From: Prochlorococcus sp. AG-409-J16 | GTDB lineage: Bacteria > Cyanobacteriota > Cyanobacteriia > PCC-6307 > Cyanobiaceae | Assembly (NCBI GenBank): GCA_003215655.1 | Contig: QCKB01000008.1 | Location: 31,600-95,599 of the forward strand | Reading direction: 5' to 3' | Length of the DNA stretch: 64,000 bases | In this document: piece after piece, positions 1 through 7,904 of the stretch | Numbering within the stretch: position 1 is the first letter of the stretch | Layout: each line of letters starts with the position of its first letter | The notes under the pieces: model-generated | Seen by the model: the letters and a program-made list of their open reading frames with translations, nothing else | Databases searched by the model: none | Told to the model about the DNA's origin: nothing | Made by a program: the position numbers and the translations under genes

Positions 1-130
1 CTATAACTTTATGGTTTATAGCGATGCTTAAAACATCAGAAATGCCTCATTAGTATAGTTTAAATATTATTTAATAAGGATTTATTGTCAATTTTATTAT
101 AACTATATCGCTAATAGTTATAATAACCTT

Positions 131-556
131 ATGGAAAGATTATTGATTCGTTTTGATTCAAGACTTAGCTTTGTTTTGATTGCTTTTTCTGCTTTGATAT
201 TTACACCTTCTTATGTGAATGGGGGTAGATTAAATCCTTTTATGCCTACAAAGGAAGAAGTGCGGGTTATTCAGAAAGAGGCATATATTTGTTCGCTGGT
301 GAACAAGGCTTTGCCTTGTCAAAAAACCAGGAAATTGCTTAGACCCCTTCTTGATAATCAAGCTATATCTACGCATTGTAAAGATATCCTATGGGACTTG
401 TTGCAGGTCGCTAACCATAGTGAAGTTAATGATTTCTTGAGAAGGGATTCTATTGACCAGCCTGCGAGAAAACTATTGACAGTTTGTGTTAAGCCAAAAA
501 AATTGAGTTCACCTAAGAAGTTTTATAAAACTACCTTACGAATTACTGAAACGTAG
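131..556 (+). CDS. Small secreted hypothetical protein
   Basis: I do not recognise this 141-residue protein. The first 31 residues look like a signal peptide: a basic start (MERLLIRFDSR) followed by a hydrophobic stretch. The rest is soluble with four Cys (in YICSLV, LPCQK, THCKD and LTVCV), which could form disulfides outside the cytoplasm. The last 20 residues are Lys-rich. The ATG at 131 is the only good start, and no gene lies between it and the window edge. The downstream neighbour is pgm, 177 bp away on the same strand. Export is inferred from the N-terminus only; no function is assigned. Confidence 0.6.
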   Translation: MERLLIRFDSRLSFVLIAFSALIFTPSYVNGGRLNPFMPTKEEVRVIQKEAYICSLVNKALPCQKTRKLLRPLLDNQAISTHCKDILWDLLQVANHSEVNDFLRRDSIDQPARKLLTVCVKPKKLSSPKKFYKTTLRITET

Positions 557-606
557 AATAGTGAAAATAGAATTTAATTTTCCTATTCAAGGACACCCAT
601 CCCGTT

Positions 607-624
607 TGTTTAATGCATTAAACA
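607..624. repeat. Perfect 18-bp palindrome upstream of pgm
   Basis: TGTTTAATGCATTAAACA is identical to its own reverse complement. It lies 51 bp after the stop of the small secreted protein and about 110 bp before the pgm start. It could be a dimeric regulator site, or a weak AT-rich terminator hairpin (7-bp stem, TGCA loop) followed shortly by CTCCTTTTT. The sequence alone does not separate these. Confidence 0.5.
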
Positions 625-733
625 CTCCTTTTTGGAATATTGCTTTAAGCGAACTTATAGAAAACCTTGTTTTCAAGCCTTTTGAAGGGTTTCTTGTTCT
701 TTTATCTTCACTCTACTGTTTGCATTTTGTCTA

Positions 734-2392
734 ATGTCCATATCTGAGCCATTGCAACCCATTAGAAAAAAAATTCGACTAGATAGTCCGTTTACTGACC
801 AAAAGCCTGGTACGTCTGGTCTGCGCAAAAGCACAAAGCAATTTAGCGAGCCTAATTATTTAGAAAGTTTTATCGAAGCAATTTTGCGAACTTTACCTGG
901 GGTAAACCAAGGGGTATTGGTGATTGGAGGAGATGGTCGCTATGGCAATAAACAAGCGATTGATGTGATTCTGCGTATGGCCGCAGCACATGGGCTTCGA
1001 CATGCAATTACTACTACCGGTGGAATCCTTTCAACACCAGCCGCATCAAATCTGATTCGTTACCGTAAGGCGATTGGTGGAATAATTCTCTCGGCAAGTC
1101 ACAATCCAGGTGGAGAGAATGGAGACTTTGGCGTCAAGGTTAACGGAGCTAATGGCGGACCTGCCCCTGAATCGTTTACTGAACAGGTTTATTCCTGTAC
1201 AAAGATTTTAGAAGATTATGCAATTGTCGACTCTTCTTCAATATCTCTAGATCTACCAGGCCAATATTCTATTGGCAGTATGACTATTGAAGTTTTAGAT
1301 GGAATTGAAGATTACATATCTTTGATGGAGCGTTTATTCGATTTCGATTTAATAAGGTCAGCCTTAAAGAAGGGTTTTCCTATTGTTTTTGATGCAATGC
1401 ATGCCGTTACGGGCGGGTATGCAACTCGTTTGTTTGAGGACTGTCTTGGAGCTCCCAAAGGAACAGTGCTTAATGGGTTGCCACTAGAGGATTTTGGTGG
1501 AGGACACCCTGATCCCAACCTTACATATGCTAAGGAATTGGCTGACCTTTTGTTGAATACTGACTCTTATTGCTTTGGAGCTGCTTGTGATGGAGATGGT
1601 GACCGAAACATGATTCTAGGTCAAGGTTGTTTCGTAAACCCTAGTGATAGTCTGGCTATTTTGACTGCAAATGCAAAAATTGTACCTGCTTATAGCAAGG
1701 GACTTGTAGGTGTTGCACGCTCTATGCCAACCAGTTCTGCAGTAGATATTGTCGCAAAAGATTTGAAGATCGATTGCTTTGAGACACCTACTGGATGGAA
1801 GTTTTTTGGGAACTTGCTTGATTCAGATCGGATTACTTTGTGTGGCGAAGAAAGTTTTGGAACTGGGAGTAATCATGTAAGAGAAAAGGATGGGTTATGG
1901 GCTGTACTTTTCTGGCTTCAGATACTTGCTCAAAAACAATGTACTGTAGCTGACTTAATGTCTCAACATTGGAGTAAATATGGCCGGCATTATTATTCTC
2001 GCCATGACTATGAGGATATACCTATTGATGTAGCGCATGATCTTTATGGTCGACTTGAATTGATGCTACCGAAACTGGTTGGTCAAGAATTTGCGGGACA
2101 AACTGTTAAAACAACAGATAACTTTAGTTATGTTGACCCTATAGATGGATCAATAGCTTCTAATCAAGGCTTACGAATAATTTTGGATGATGGTAGTCGG
2201 GTTGTGGTGCGCCTTTCGGGCACAGGCACTAAAGGTGCAACTCTAAGGATTTATTTAGAGAGATATGAACATAGTAATGGCAACCTTAGGCAACACTCAC
2301 AAAAGGCTCTTGAACCTCTGATCATCGGAATTGACGCGCTTGCGGAAATTACTCAGAGAACTGGTTTAGAAAGACCTACTGTAATCACATAA
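734..2392 (+). CDS. pgm: Phosphoglucomutase (alpha-D-glucose type)
   Basis: Interconverts glucose-1-phosphate and glucose-6-phosphate, linking glycogen and sugar-nucleotide synthesis with central carbon metabolism in the cytoplasm. The phosphoserine loop SASHNPGG is at residues 120-127 (Ser122 predicted to carry phosphate). The metal loop DGDGD is at 286-290. The phosphate-binding RLSGTGTKGATLR is near the C-terminus. At 552 residues the length fits the long Pgm family rather than the shorter bacterial ManB/GlmM group. The first ~38 residues are a Lys/Ser-rich extension before the catalytic domain. The ATG at 734 is used. It stands alone transcriptionally, 48 bp before the RarA fusion gene. 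Confidence 0.93.
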   Translation: MSISEPLQPIRKKIRLDSPFTDQKPGTSGLRKSTKQFSEPNYLESFIEAILRTLPGVNQGVLVIGGDGRYGNKQAIDVILRMAAAHGLRHAITTTGGILSTPAASNLIRYRKAIGGIILSASHNPGGENGDFGVKVNGANGGPAPESFTEQVYSCTKILEDYAIVDSSSISLDLPGQYSIGSMTIEVLDGIEDYISLMERLFDFDLIRSALKKGFPIVFDAMHAVTGGYATRLFEDCLGAPKGTVLNGLPLEDFGGGHPDPNLTYAKELADLLLNTDSYCFGAACDGDGDRNMILGQGCFVNPSDSLAILTANAKIVPAYSKGLVGVARSMPTSSAVDIVAKDLKIDCFETPTGWKFFGNLLDSDRITLCGEESFGTGSNHVREKDGLWAVLFWLQILAQKQCTVADLMSQHWSKYGRHYYSRHDYEDIPIDVAHDLYGRLELMLPKLVGQEFAGQTVKTTDNFSYVDPIDGSIASNQGLRIILDDGSRVVVRLSGTGTKGATLRIYLERYEHSNGNLRQHSQKALEPLIIGIDALAEITQRTGLERPTVIT

Positions 2393-2440
2393 TGTCAATT
2401 TAAAAATGCTTTTAATGGAGCATCGACCTATATAAATAAG

Positions 2441-4648
2441 GTGAACTTGGAACAAGATCTTTTTACTTTTCGAGGAGAGCAGGAGCTTCAGCGACATGCA
2501 CCATTGGCCGAACGCTTGCGCCCTAGGACGTTAGAAGAATTTGTTGGACAAGGTGCAATTCTTGCTGAAGGACGTCTACTGCGAAGAGCCATAGCTGCTG
2601 ACCGAGTTGGCAACTTGTTATTGCATGGCCCTCCTGGTGTAGGCAAAACAACACTCGCAAGGATCATTGCAGGTCAGACACGCGCACATTTCACAATTCT
2701 GAATGCAGTTTTAGCAGGAGTTAAAGACATCCGACAGGAAGTTGATGCAGCTAGGCACCGCCTTGATCGACATGGATTGCGTACTATTTTGTTTCTTGAT
2801 GAAGTACATCGTTTTAATAGTGCTCAACAGGATGCATTGTTGCCTTGGGTTGAAAATGGAACTTTGACTCTTATAGGTGCTACCACTGAGAATCCCTATT
2901 TTGAGGTAAATAAAGCATTAGTTAGTCGTTTTAGATTGTTTAGGCTTCAAGCTTTAGAGGCTGAAGATTTACACCAATTACTTAAACGTGCTTTAAAAGA
3001 TAGAAAGCGAGGTTTTGGCGATCGCAATGTTGATATCACTTTAGATGCTGCAAATCACTTGGTTAATGTTGCAAATGGGGATGCACGTAGCTTGTTAAAT
3101 GCCCTTGAACTTGCGGTTGAAAGTACTACCCCAAATGAACATGGCATTGTAGAAATCGGGCTTGCTATTGCAGAGGAATCTATTCAGGAGAGGGCTGTCC
3201 TTTACGACAAGCAAGGCGATGCTCATTTTGACACAATCAGTGCGTTTATTAAATCGCTTAGAGGTTCTGACCCTGATGCAGCTATGTTTTGGCTCGCTCG
3301 AATGGTTGAGGCAGGTGAGAACCCTAGGTTTATTTTTCGACGAATGCTTATTGCAGCAGGCGAGGATATAGGTATTGCTGACCCTCACGCAATAGTTGTC
3401 GTTGAGGCATGTGCGTCAGCCTTTGAAAGGATAGGTTTACCTGAGGGGTTATATCCCTTGGCTCAAGCTGCACTTTATTTGGCTTGTGCTGAGAAAAGTA
3501 ATAGTGTAATGGGCTTTTTTGAGGCTCTGCGAACAGTGCGTGAAGCGCAGAAGCAAGAAGTGCCTAGACATTTGCGGGATTCTCATCGAGATAAAGATGC
3601 CTTTGGCGATGGCATCGGTTACCGCTATCCACATGCCTTTGCGGAGCATTGGGTCTCTCAGCAATATTTACCAAATGCTTTGCAAGGGGAGGTTTTCTGG
3701 CAACCAGGTCTCAATGGTTGGGAAGGTAAGCGTCGTTTAAAGATGCTCGAGCGGAGAGCAGCTCAATTTGCTGCAGCGACAGAATCAGTGCAGGAACATC
3801 CTCTTTTCTTAAGTAGTGGACCTATAACTACCGACTTGGAGAAGTGGTTGCAACGCCAATTGAGTCAAGATGGAGAAAGGCTTAAGGGCTTAAGTCAAAG
3901 GTTATGGGACGGAGTCCCTTGGCAGAGGCACCATAGGGCCCTGGTTCTTGGTTGCAGCTCTCTACTTTGGGCACTAGCGCCTTTGAAGGCTTTGCCAGAG
4001 GGTGGGGTGACAATTCTTGTTGAAAAGAAGGAAGATAAGAATCGAATCTTGGCACAATTAGATCTTCTTGACCAATTACATCGACCTACTCTTTTTGAAG
4101 GGGGTATTGAAGCATTGAATGCTCTTCCAACTGGGCATCAATTTGAGTGGATTGGCGGACGCTGTTTTAATCAAGGACTCGCGAACTTGGGAACAAGGAA
4201 TTCGTTAGAAACTATTAGCCAACGATGCGTTCCTCAAGCCGGTTTGCGTTTGTTAATTACTCAAGGTGCTATAGGACCAGCAGAATCTTTACTTCAAGTA
4301 TTGGATGAAAAAACTATTAATCCTAATGATCTAAATACAATCCGTTCACTCGTTAAAAAGGAAAAAGCGTGGCTAGAAGAACAAGATATGAGTGAAGCAA
4401 TCTTCTCAGAGCTTATAGATTTAGGATGGCAAGTTGAAATTGATCAATGGAATGAATCGTTATCTCTTAACATAGATAAAGGTCTAGAGGATCGATGGTT
4501 AGGCGAGGGTAGACAATATAGAACTCTTCTTGACAAGGCTTCGAAGTCTAATGAAGTTGAGGTTCTTCAGAAATTTCTTAAAATTGCAAAAGGTAGATGC
4601 TTGCCACAAAAGATGAATCATAAACTTTTAATGGGGGAGTTTAAATAA
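2441..4648 (+). CDS. rarA: RarA/MgsA AAA+ ATPase with C-terminal extra domain
   Basis: Residues 1 to about 430 are a clamp-loader-like AAA+ ATPase of the RarA/MgsA family, which acts at stalled replication forks. Walker A GPPGVGKTT is at 63-71, Walker B LFLDE at 117-121, and sensor GATTENP follows. Residues ~430-735 are an added domain containing a Rossmann-like stretch (ALVLGCSSLLWALAPL, then VTILVEKKED) that resembles a degenerate SAM-methyltransferase fold; this resemblance is weak. Such fusions (RarA/unknown domain) are known in cyanobacteria, while E. coli RarA is about 447 residues. The start is GTG at 2441. The gene converges on the next one with only a 3-bp gap. Confidence 0.88.
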   Translation: MNLEQDLFTFRGEQELQRHAPLAERLRPRTLEEFVGQGAILAEGRLLRRAIAADRVGNLLLHGPPGVGKTTLARIIAGQTRAHFTILNAVLAGVKDIRQEVDAARHRLDRHGLRTILFLDEVHRFNSAQQDALLPWVENGTLTLIGATTENPYFEVNKALVSRFRLFRLQALEAEDLHQLLKRALKDRKRGFGDRNVDITLDAANHLVNVANGDARSLLNALELAVESTTPNEHGIVEIGLAIAEESIQERAVLYDKQGDAHFDTISAFIKSLRGSDPDAAMFWLARMVEAGENPRFIFRRMLIAAGEDIGIADPHAIVVVEACASAFERIGLPEGLYPLAQAALYLACAEKSNSVMGFFEALRTVREAQKQEVPRHLRDSHRDKDAFGDGIGYRYPHAFAEHWVSQQYLPNALQGEVFWQPGLNGWEGKRRLKMLERRAAQFAAATESVQEHPLFLSSGPITTDLEKWLQRQLSQDGERLKGLSQRLWDGVPWQRHHRALVLGCSSLLWALAPLKALPEGGVTILVEKKEDKNRILAQLDLLDQLHRPTLFEGGIEALNALPTGHQFEWIGGRCFNQGLANLGTRNSLETISQRCVPQAGLRLLITQGAIGPAESLLQVLDEKTINPNDLNTIRSLVKKEKAWLEEQDMSEAIFSELIDLGWQVEIDQWNESLSLNIDKGLEDRWLGEGRQYRTLLDKASKSNEVEVLQKFLKIAKGRCLPQKMNHKLLMGEFK

Positions 4649-4651
4649 TTA

Positions 4652-5197
4652 TTAGAGACAATACTTGATGAAATTTTTTGTAGTATAAGGATAGCTTTCT
4701 GATGCTGATTGAAGGCAGGCAGGTAATGATAGATACCAGTCTGGAAGTAATTTACAGTTTTTATTTGAATAGCAATCGACTTCTCTTCTGAAAACTTCAG
4801 GAAGATTTTTAATGATTCCAATTGTAGAGATGGTTCCATCAATTGAATCAGCTATTATAGAAGTCCGTAATTCCTCGATATTGTTTTTATGCTGGAGAGG
4901 AAAAGTATTTGATTTATTTAGTTTTCTTTTCAAAAAATTAAACCCATTAGATGAATATAGAAAAGATGATAAGGAGTGAGGGTCTATCTGATGAAGCCTG
5001 TTGGCAGCTATATATATTTTATTCTCTTTTAAAACATTACTGGATGAGCTTAAATTAAATACATGGCCCTCTTGTTTCTCGAGAATTTCTTTAGGCTTGT
5101 TTCTTATCTTTGCTCCAGAGATTGTTGAACTTAATAGTGAAATTGTAAGTAAAGGTAATAGCTGATAGTAGTGGTTTGAAAGCTTGACTGGCAACAT
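4652..5197 (-). CDS. Exported hypothetical protein
   Basis: This 181-residue protein is not recognised. The N-terminus (MLPVKLSNHYYQLLPLLTIS) and following LLSSTISGA look like a signal peptide with a cleavage region near residue 28. The mature part is Lys/Asn/Ser-rich, with four Cys in the last ~45 residues (including YSNKNCKLLP and LPACLQS), so disulfides outside the cytoplasm are plausible. The ATG at 5197 has a good Shine-Dalgarno (AAAGGAGAG) a few bases upstream on the minus strand, which supports the start. The AT-rich, Lys/Asn-heavy composition differs from its neighbours and may reflect relaxed constraint. It lies downstream of the phosphopantetheinyl transferase gene (33 bp gap), possibly cotranscribed. 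Confidence 0.6.
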   Translation of the reverse strand: MLPVKLSNHYYQLLPLLTISLLSSTISGAKIRNKPKEILEKQEGHVFNLSSSSNVLKENKIYIAANRLHQIDPHSLSSFLYSSNGFNFLKRKLNKSNTFPLQHKNNIEELRTSIIADSIDGTISTIGIIKNLPEVFRREVDCYSNKNCKLLPDWYLSLPACLQSASESYPYTTKNFIKYCL

Positions 5198-5230
5198 TTT
5201 GACTCTCCTTTGAGATTATTGAATGGATTT

Positions 5231-5965
5231 TTATGTTAGGCAAAGTATAGAATAATACCCTTTAGATTCGTCGATTTCTGATACAGTTACAATGCGCCAA
5301 TTAAGGTGATTTATTTTTTGTAATCTCAATTTCTTCTTAAGTACTTTGTTTACTACTGATGAAGAAGTAAAGTCGTAATACCAGTTTGAGAGGTCCTCGC
5401 CAAGACTTCCGTTTTGCCATTTGATAGCTGCTTCTTTGGCTAGCCATTTGTCTAGTACTGCAGAGCGAAGCTCTGCTTTATTAAGATTGGCAAGTGAATC
5501 TAGCTCTAGCTTGAAGAAATGTCGCTTGGCTAATTTTGCCGCATGAAAAGATCTGTCAGATCTCTCTAGATCGACTCCTAGGCGTAAAGAAGACCATCCC
5601 ACAAGAAAGGAATCACAGCAGTAACTAAAGCTCAAATACCCCCAGCCATTAGGGAGTTTAGGTGGCTCGCCAGGCGAAGCAATTAATGGAATATCTAATG
5701 GAGCGATCTTAAAAAGCTGAGCTAGATGATGGCGCGCATATCCACGGGAGTGTCGAAATTGGATAGAGCGTAAAGGAGATAATTGCCTTGCAATTTTTTC
5801 TTCATGAGTAGTTATTGGCTTAACAGGAGAATCCCTTGGAATTAGCCACAACGCGATTACCCTTAGAGAACTAATTTTATTAGGTGGCAATGTCACTTCA
5901 AATTGGCGATAAGGCTCCGGATTTTTCTCTCCCTGATGAGGAGGGTAACCCTCTAACACTGTCAT
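5231..5965 (-). CDS. 4'-phosphopantetheinyl transferase (Sfp/HetI-like)
   Basis: Transfers phosphopantetheine from CoA to acyl carrier protein. The Sfp-type signatures are visible: GVDLE (residues 130-134; Asp132 and Glu134 predicted Mg ligands) and KWLAKEAAIK (Lys177-Glu178). The loop that is usually S-x-S-H-S reads SFSYCC here, so the usual His is Tyr. Counted from the ATG the ORF is 244 residues, but it then overlaps the divergent bcp start by about 75 bp. In-frame TTG codons at residues 26 and 39 (the latter at position 5851) would remove most or all of the overlap, so the true start is probably internal. An AcpS-type enzyme is ruled out by size. Confidence 0.8.
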   Translation of the reverse strand: MTVLEGYPPHQGEKNPEPYRQFEVTLPPNKISSLRVIALWLIPRDSPVKPITTHEEKIARQLSPLRSIQFRHSRGYARHHLAQLFKIAPLDIPLIASPGEPPKLPNGWGYLSFSYCCDSFLVGWSSLRLGVDLERSDRSFHAAKLAKRHFFKLELDSLANLNKAELRSAVLDKWLAKEAAIKWQNGSLGEDLSNWYYDFTSSSVVNKVLKKKLRLQKINHLNWRIVTVSEIDESKGYYSILCLT

Positions 5966-6357
5966 CGCTTAGGGGACAACGAGTTGTTATTTACTTTTAT
6001 CCGAAAGACAATACCCCTGGCTGTACAAAGGAAGCATGTAATTTCAGAGACCGTTGGTCAGTTTTTCAAGCTCAGGGGATCAAGGTGCTTGGTATTAGTA
6101 AGGACAGTGCGCAATCTCACCAGAAATTCATTAACAAACAACAGCTTCCATTTAGGTTGCTAACTGATCTTGAACCTTGCCCAGTGGCTACTTCGTATGG
6201 AAGCTATGGACTTAAGAAGTTTATGGGTCGAGAATATATGGGAATGATGCGCCATACGTTTGTAGTTGATGCAAATGGAAAATTTGAACTGATCTATCGC
6301 AAGGTTAAGGCTGAAATAATGGCTGATCAGATTATTGGAGATCTTGGCCTTGATTAA
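5890..6357 (+). CDS. bcp: Bcp/PrxQ-type peroxiredoxin
   Basis: A thiol peroxidase that reduces hydrogen peroxide and organic hydroperoxides using thioredoxin. The motif NTPGCTKEAC carries the peroxidatic Cys45 and resolving Cys50 four residues later (numbered from ATG 5890), typical of atypical two-Cys PrxQ/Bcp. The C-terminal RHTFVVDANG is also family-typical. A GTG at 5884 is in frame two codons upstream, but MSLQIGDKAPDFSLPD is the usual beginning, so ATG 5890 is chosen. The gene is divergent from the phosphopantetheinyl transferase gene, and its 3' end overlaps convergent coaX by 26 bp. Confidence 0.93.
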   Translation: MSLQIGDKAPDFSLPDEEGNPLTLSSLRGQRVVIYFYPKDNTPGCTKEACNFRDRWSVFQAQGIKVLGISKDSAQSHQKFINKQQLPFRLLTDLEPCPVATSYGSYGLKKFMGREYMGMMRHTFVVDANGKFELIYRKVKAEIMADQIIGDLGLD

Positions 6358-7045
6358 TCAAGGCTTCTATATCGACCATCCCTTCTAGGGCCAAATTCGG
6401 ATAATGGAACACTTCTAGTCCTCTTTCTTGAAGTGCAGAAAAAACAATAGGTCCATCTCCACCGCAGAGCCAAATAGGTACTGTTGTTTCACGTTGGGCT
6501 TCTATAAGAGCACCTACTAGAGCCATCAGGCTTCCTTTGCGCATTGCCTCATCTGTCTTGAAGGGGAAAGGCTCAACGGGAAGATCGCCTAGGCCAGGAT
6601 CACATAAGTTGTGGCCCCCTTTCGCCATTGCAGATAGCTGTAGGCGCAACCCTGCGATTAATTGTCCCCCAGCGAATTGACCATCACACTTCACTCGAGT
6701 CAGGCTCATAACGGTCCCTACATCTGCAATCAGCATTTCGTTGGATTTGTGTCCATTAATTTGTGCCTTTCTAAATGCACCCCAAGCACCAAAAGCCCGA
6801 TCAATCCCTAGCCAAGGCGGTAAGCACTTCAATGGGACATGCTTGATCTCGAGTCGCTTTATCGAATCAAGCCCAATTTGTTCAGGAATGGGTCCTGCTG
6901 CTGCCCAGGCTGAAAGGGGTGTTTGAAGGGATTTAAGTCTGTTGGGATCTGGGAAGGTGTGGAAGAAGTCCCATCCTTCTGAATTCTGTTCTGCCCAATG
7001 CCAACGAGTATTCCCTATAAGTAAACAACTCCTAACTAAACTCAT
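6332..7045 (-). CDS. coaX: Type III pantothenate kinase
   Basis: Phosphorylates pantothenate, the first committed step of CoA synthesis. CoaX features include GIDRA (residues 80-84), the second-domain DVGT (108-111) and the glycine-rich FAGGQLIAGL. The first nucleotide/phosphate motif, normally D-x-G-N-T, reads L-I-G-N-T (residues 9-13), so the canonical Asp is absent. I believe related cyanobacterial sequences share this change, but that is from memory. At 237 residues it is close to the family length of about 250. The gene begins 1 nt after the cysH stop, implying one operon. Confidence 0.85.
   Translation of the reverse strand: MSLVRSCLLIGNTRWHWAEQNSEGWDFFHTFPDPNRLKSLQTPLSAWAAAGPIPEQIGLDSIKRLEIKHVPLKCLPPWLGIDRAFGAWGAFRKAQINGHKSNEMLIADVGTVMSLTRVKCDGQFAGGQLIAGLRLQLSAMAKGGHNLCDPGLGDLPVEPFPFKTDEAMRKGSLMALVGALIEAQRETTVPIWLCGGDGPIVFSALQERGLEVFHYPNLALEGMVDIEALINQGQDLQ
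6347..6364. repeat. 18-bp perfect palindrome over the bcp stop codon
   Basis: GCCTTGATTAATCAAGGC can fold as a 7-bp stem with a TTAA loop in either transcript. It contains the bcp TAA (6355-6357) and its left part encodes the end of coaX on the other strand. No T-run follows on either side, so it is not a classic intrinsic terminator. A bidirectional 3'-end structure for two convergent, overlapping genes is the likeliest role. Confidence 0.55.
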
Positions 7046-7046
7046 C

Positions 7047-7832
7047 TTAGATTCCTTCTCCTAGCTGCCCAGGAAGATGAATTCCACATTCTTGTTTTAG
7101 CCCGCCGAAACGGGTATTCCTTCCTGTTGCTTGATCATTGTCTGGAGCGCTTGAATGCCAGTCTCCAACTGTTGAAAAGCCTTTCTCAAAAAGAGGGTGT
7201 TGAGGTAAATTATTTTCCTTCATGTAATAGAAAACATCTTTGGGTGTCCAGTCGAGAATCGGCCTGAGCGATAGGCGCCCACGCATATCATCTAGCAAAG
7301 TCATTTGGCTACGAAGAGTTGTTTGACTACTACGAACACCGCTTGCCCAACATTGAACTTTTAATTCATCTAACTTTTGTTCCAGGGGCTTAACCTTCCT
7401 AAGAAGATGATATTTTTCTAGATCTTTTTCAGAACCTGTTTCCCATAACCTGCCATACAAAGCTTCCATTCTGGCCGGAGATATTTCGCTCTGGGCGACT
7501 TTTATATTTAATCCAAGCTGTTTAGTCAGTTGACTTGCATAGAAATATGTTTCTTTAGGTAGATAGCCAGTGTCAACCCAGATCACAGGGATTTGGGCCC
7601 CATTTTTCAGACAATGAAGCATATGAAGTAAAACAGCAGATTGAATTCCAAAACTCGTGGTTATTACAAAGTTAGGTCCGAATTCCTCATGTGCCCATGT
7701 AAGCCGATTTTCAGGAGAAAGATTTGAAAGATGACTTCTCGCTGCTTCAATTGGAATGCTTAAAAGGGAATCTGGCGTGACTCCCTCAAGCCGTCCTTCT
7801 TCGGTTTGGTTTTTTGATGTGCCATTAGTCAT
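7047..7832 (-). CDS. cysH: Phosphoadenosine phosphosulfate reductase
   Basis: Reduces PAPS to sulfite with thioredoxin in assimilatory sulfate reduction. The C-terminal signature LKQECGIH carries the catalytic Cys. The PP-loop-like TTSFGIQSAVLLHML is near the N-terminus. The paired Cys that bind a 4Fe-4S cluster in APS-type enzymes are absent (QCWASGV has one Cys only), so a PAPS-specific enzyme is favoured. An upstream ATG at 7886 is in frame and would add 18 residues (MLFSLFKLF...), but the ATG at 7832 has a purine-rich GGAAG/GAGGT leader and matches family length (261 residues). It is followed 1 nt later by coaX and is divergent from the NADH dehydrogenase gene. Confidence 0.9.
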   Translation of the reverse strand: MTNGTSKNQTEEGRLEGVTPDSLLSIPIEAARSHLSNLSPENRLTWAHEEFGPNFVITTSFGIQSAVLLHMLHCLKNGAQIPVIWVDTGYLPKETYFYASQLTKQLGLNIKVAQSEISPARMEALYGRLWETGSEKDLEKYHLLRKVKPLEQKLDELKVQCWASGVRSSQTTLRSQMTLLDDMRGRLSLRPILDWTPKDVFYYMKENNLPQHPLFEKGFSTVGDWHSSAPDNDQATGRNTRFGGLKQECGIHLPGQLGEGI

Positions 7833-7904
7833 ACCTCTATCTTCCAATGTCAAGGTTCCAAAGAGCTTGAATAGGCTAAAAAGCATCTCAGGCGATGTAT
7901 AGCG

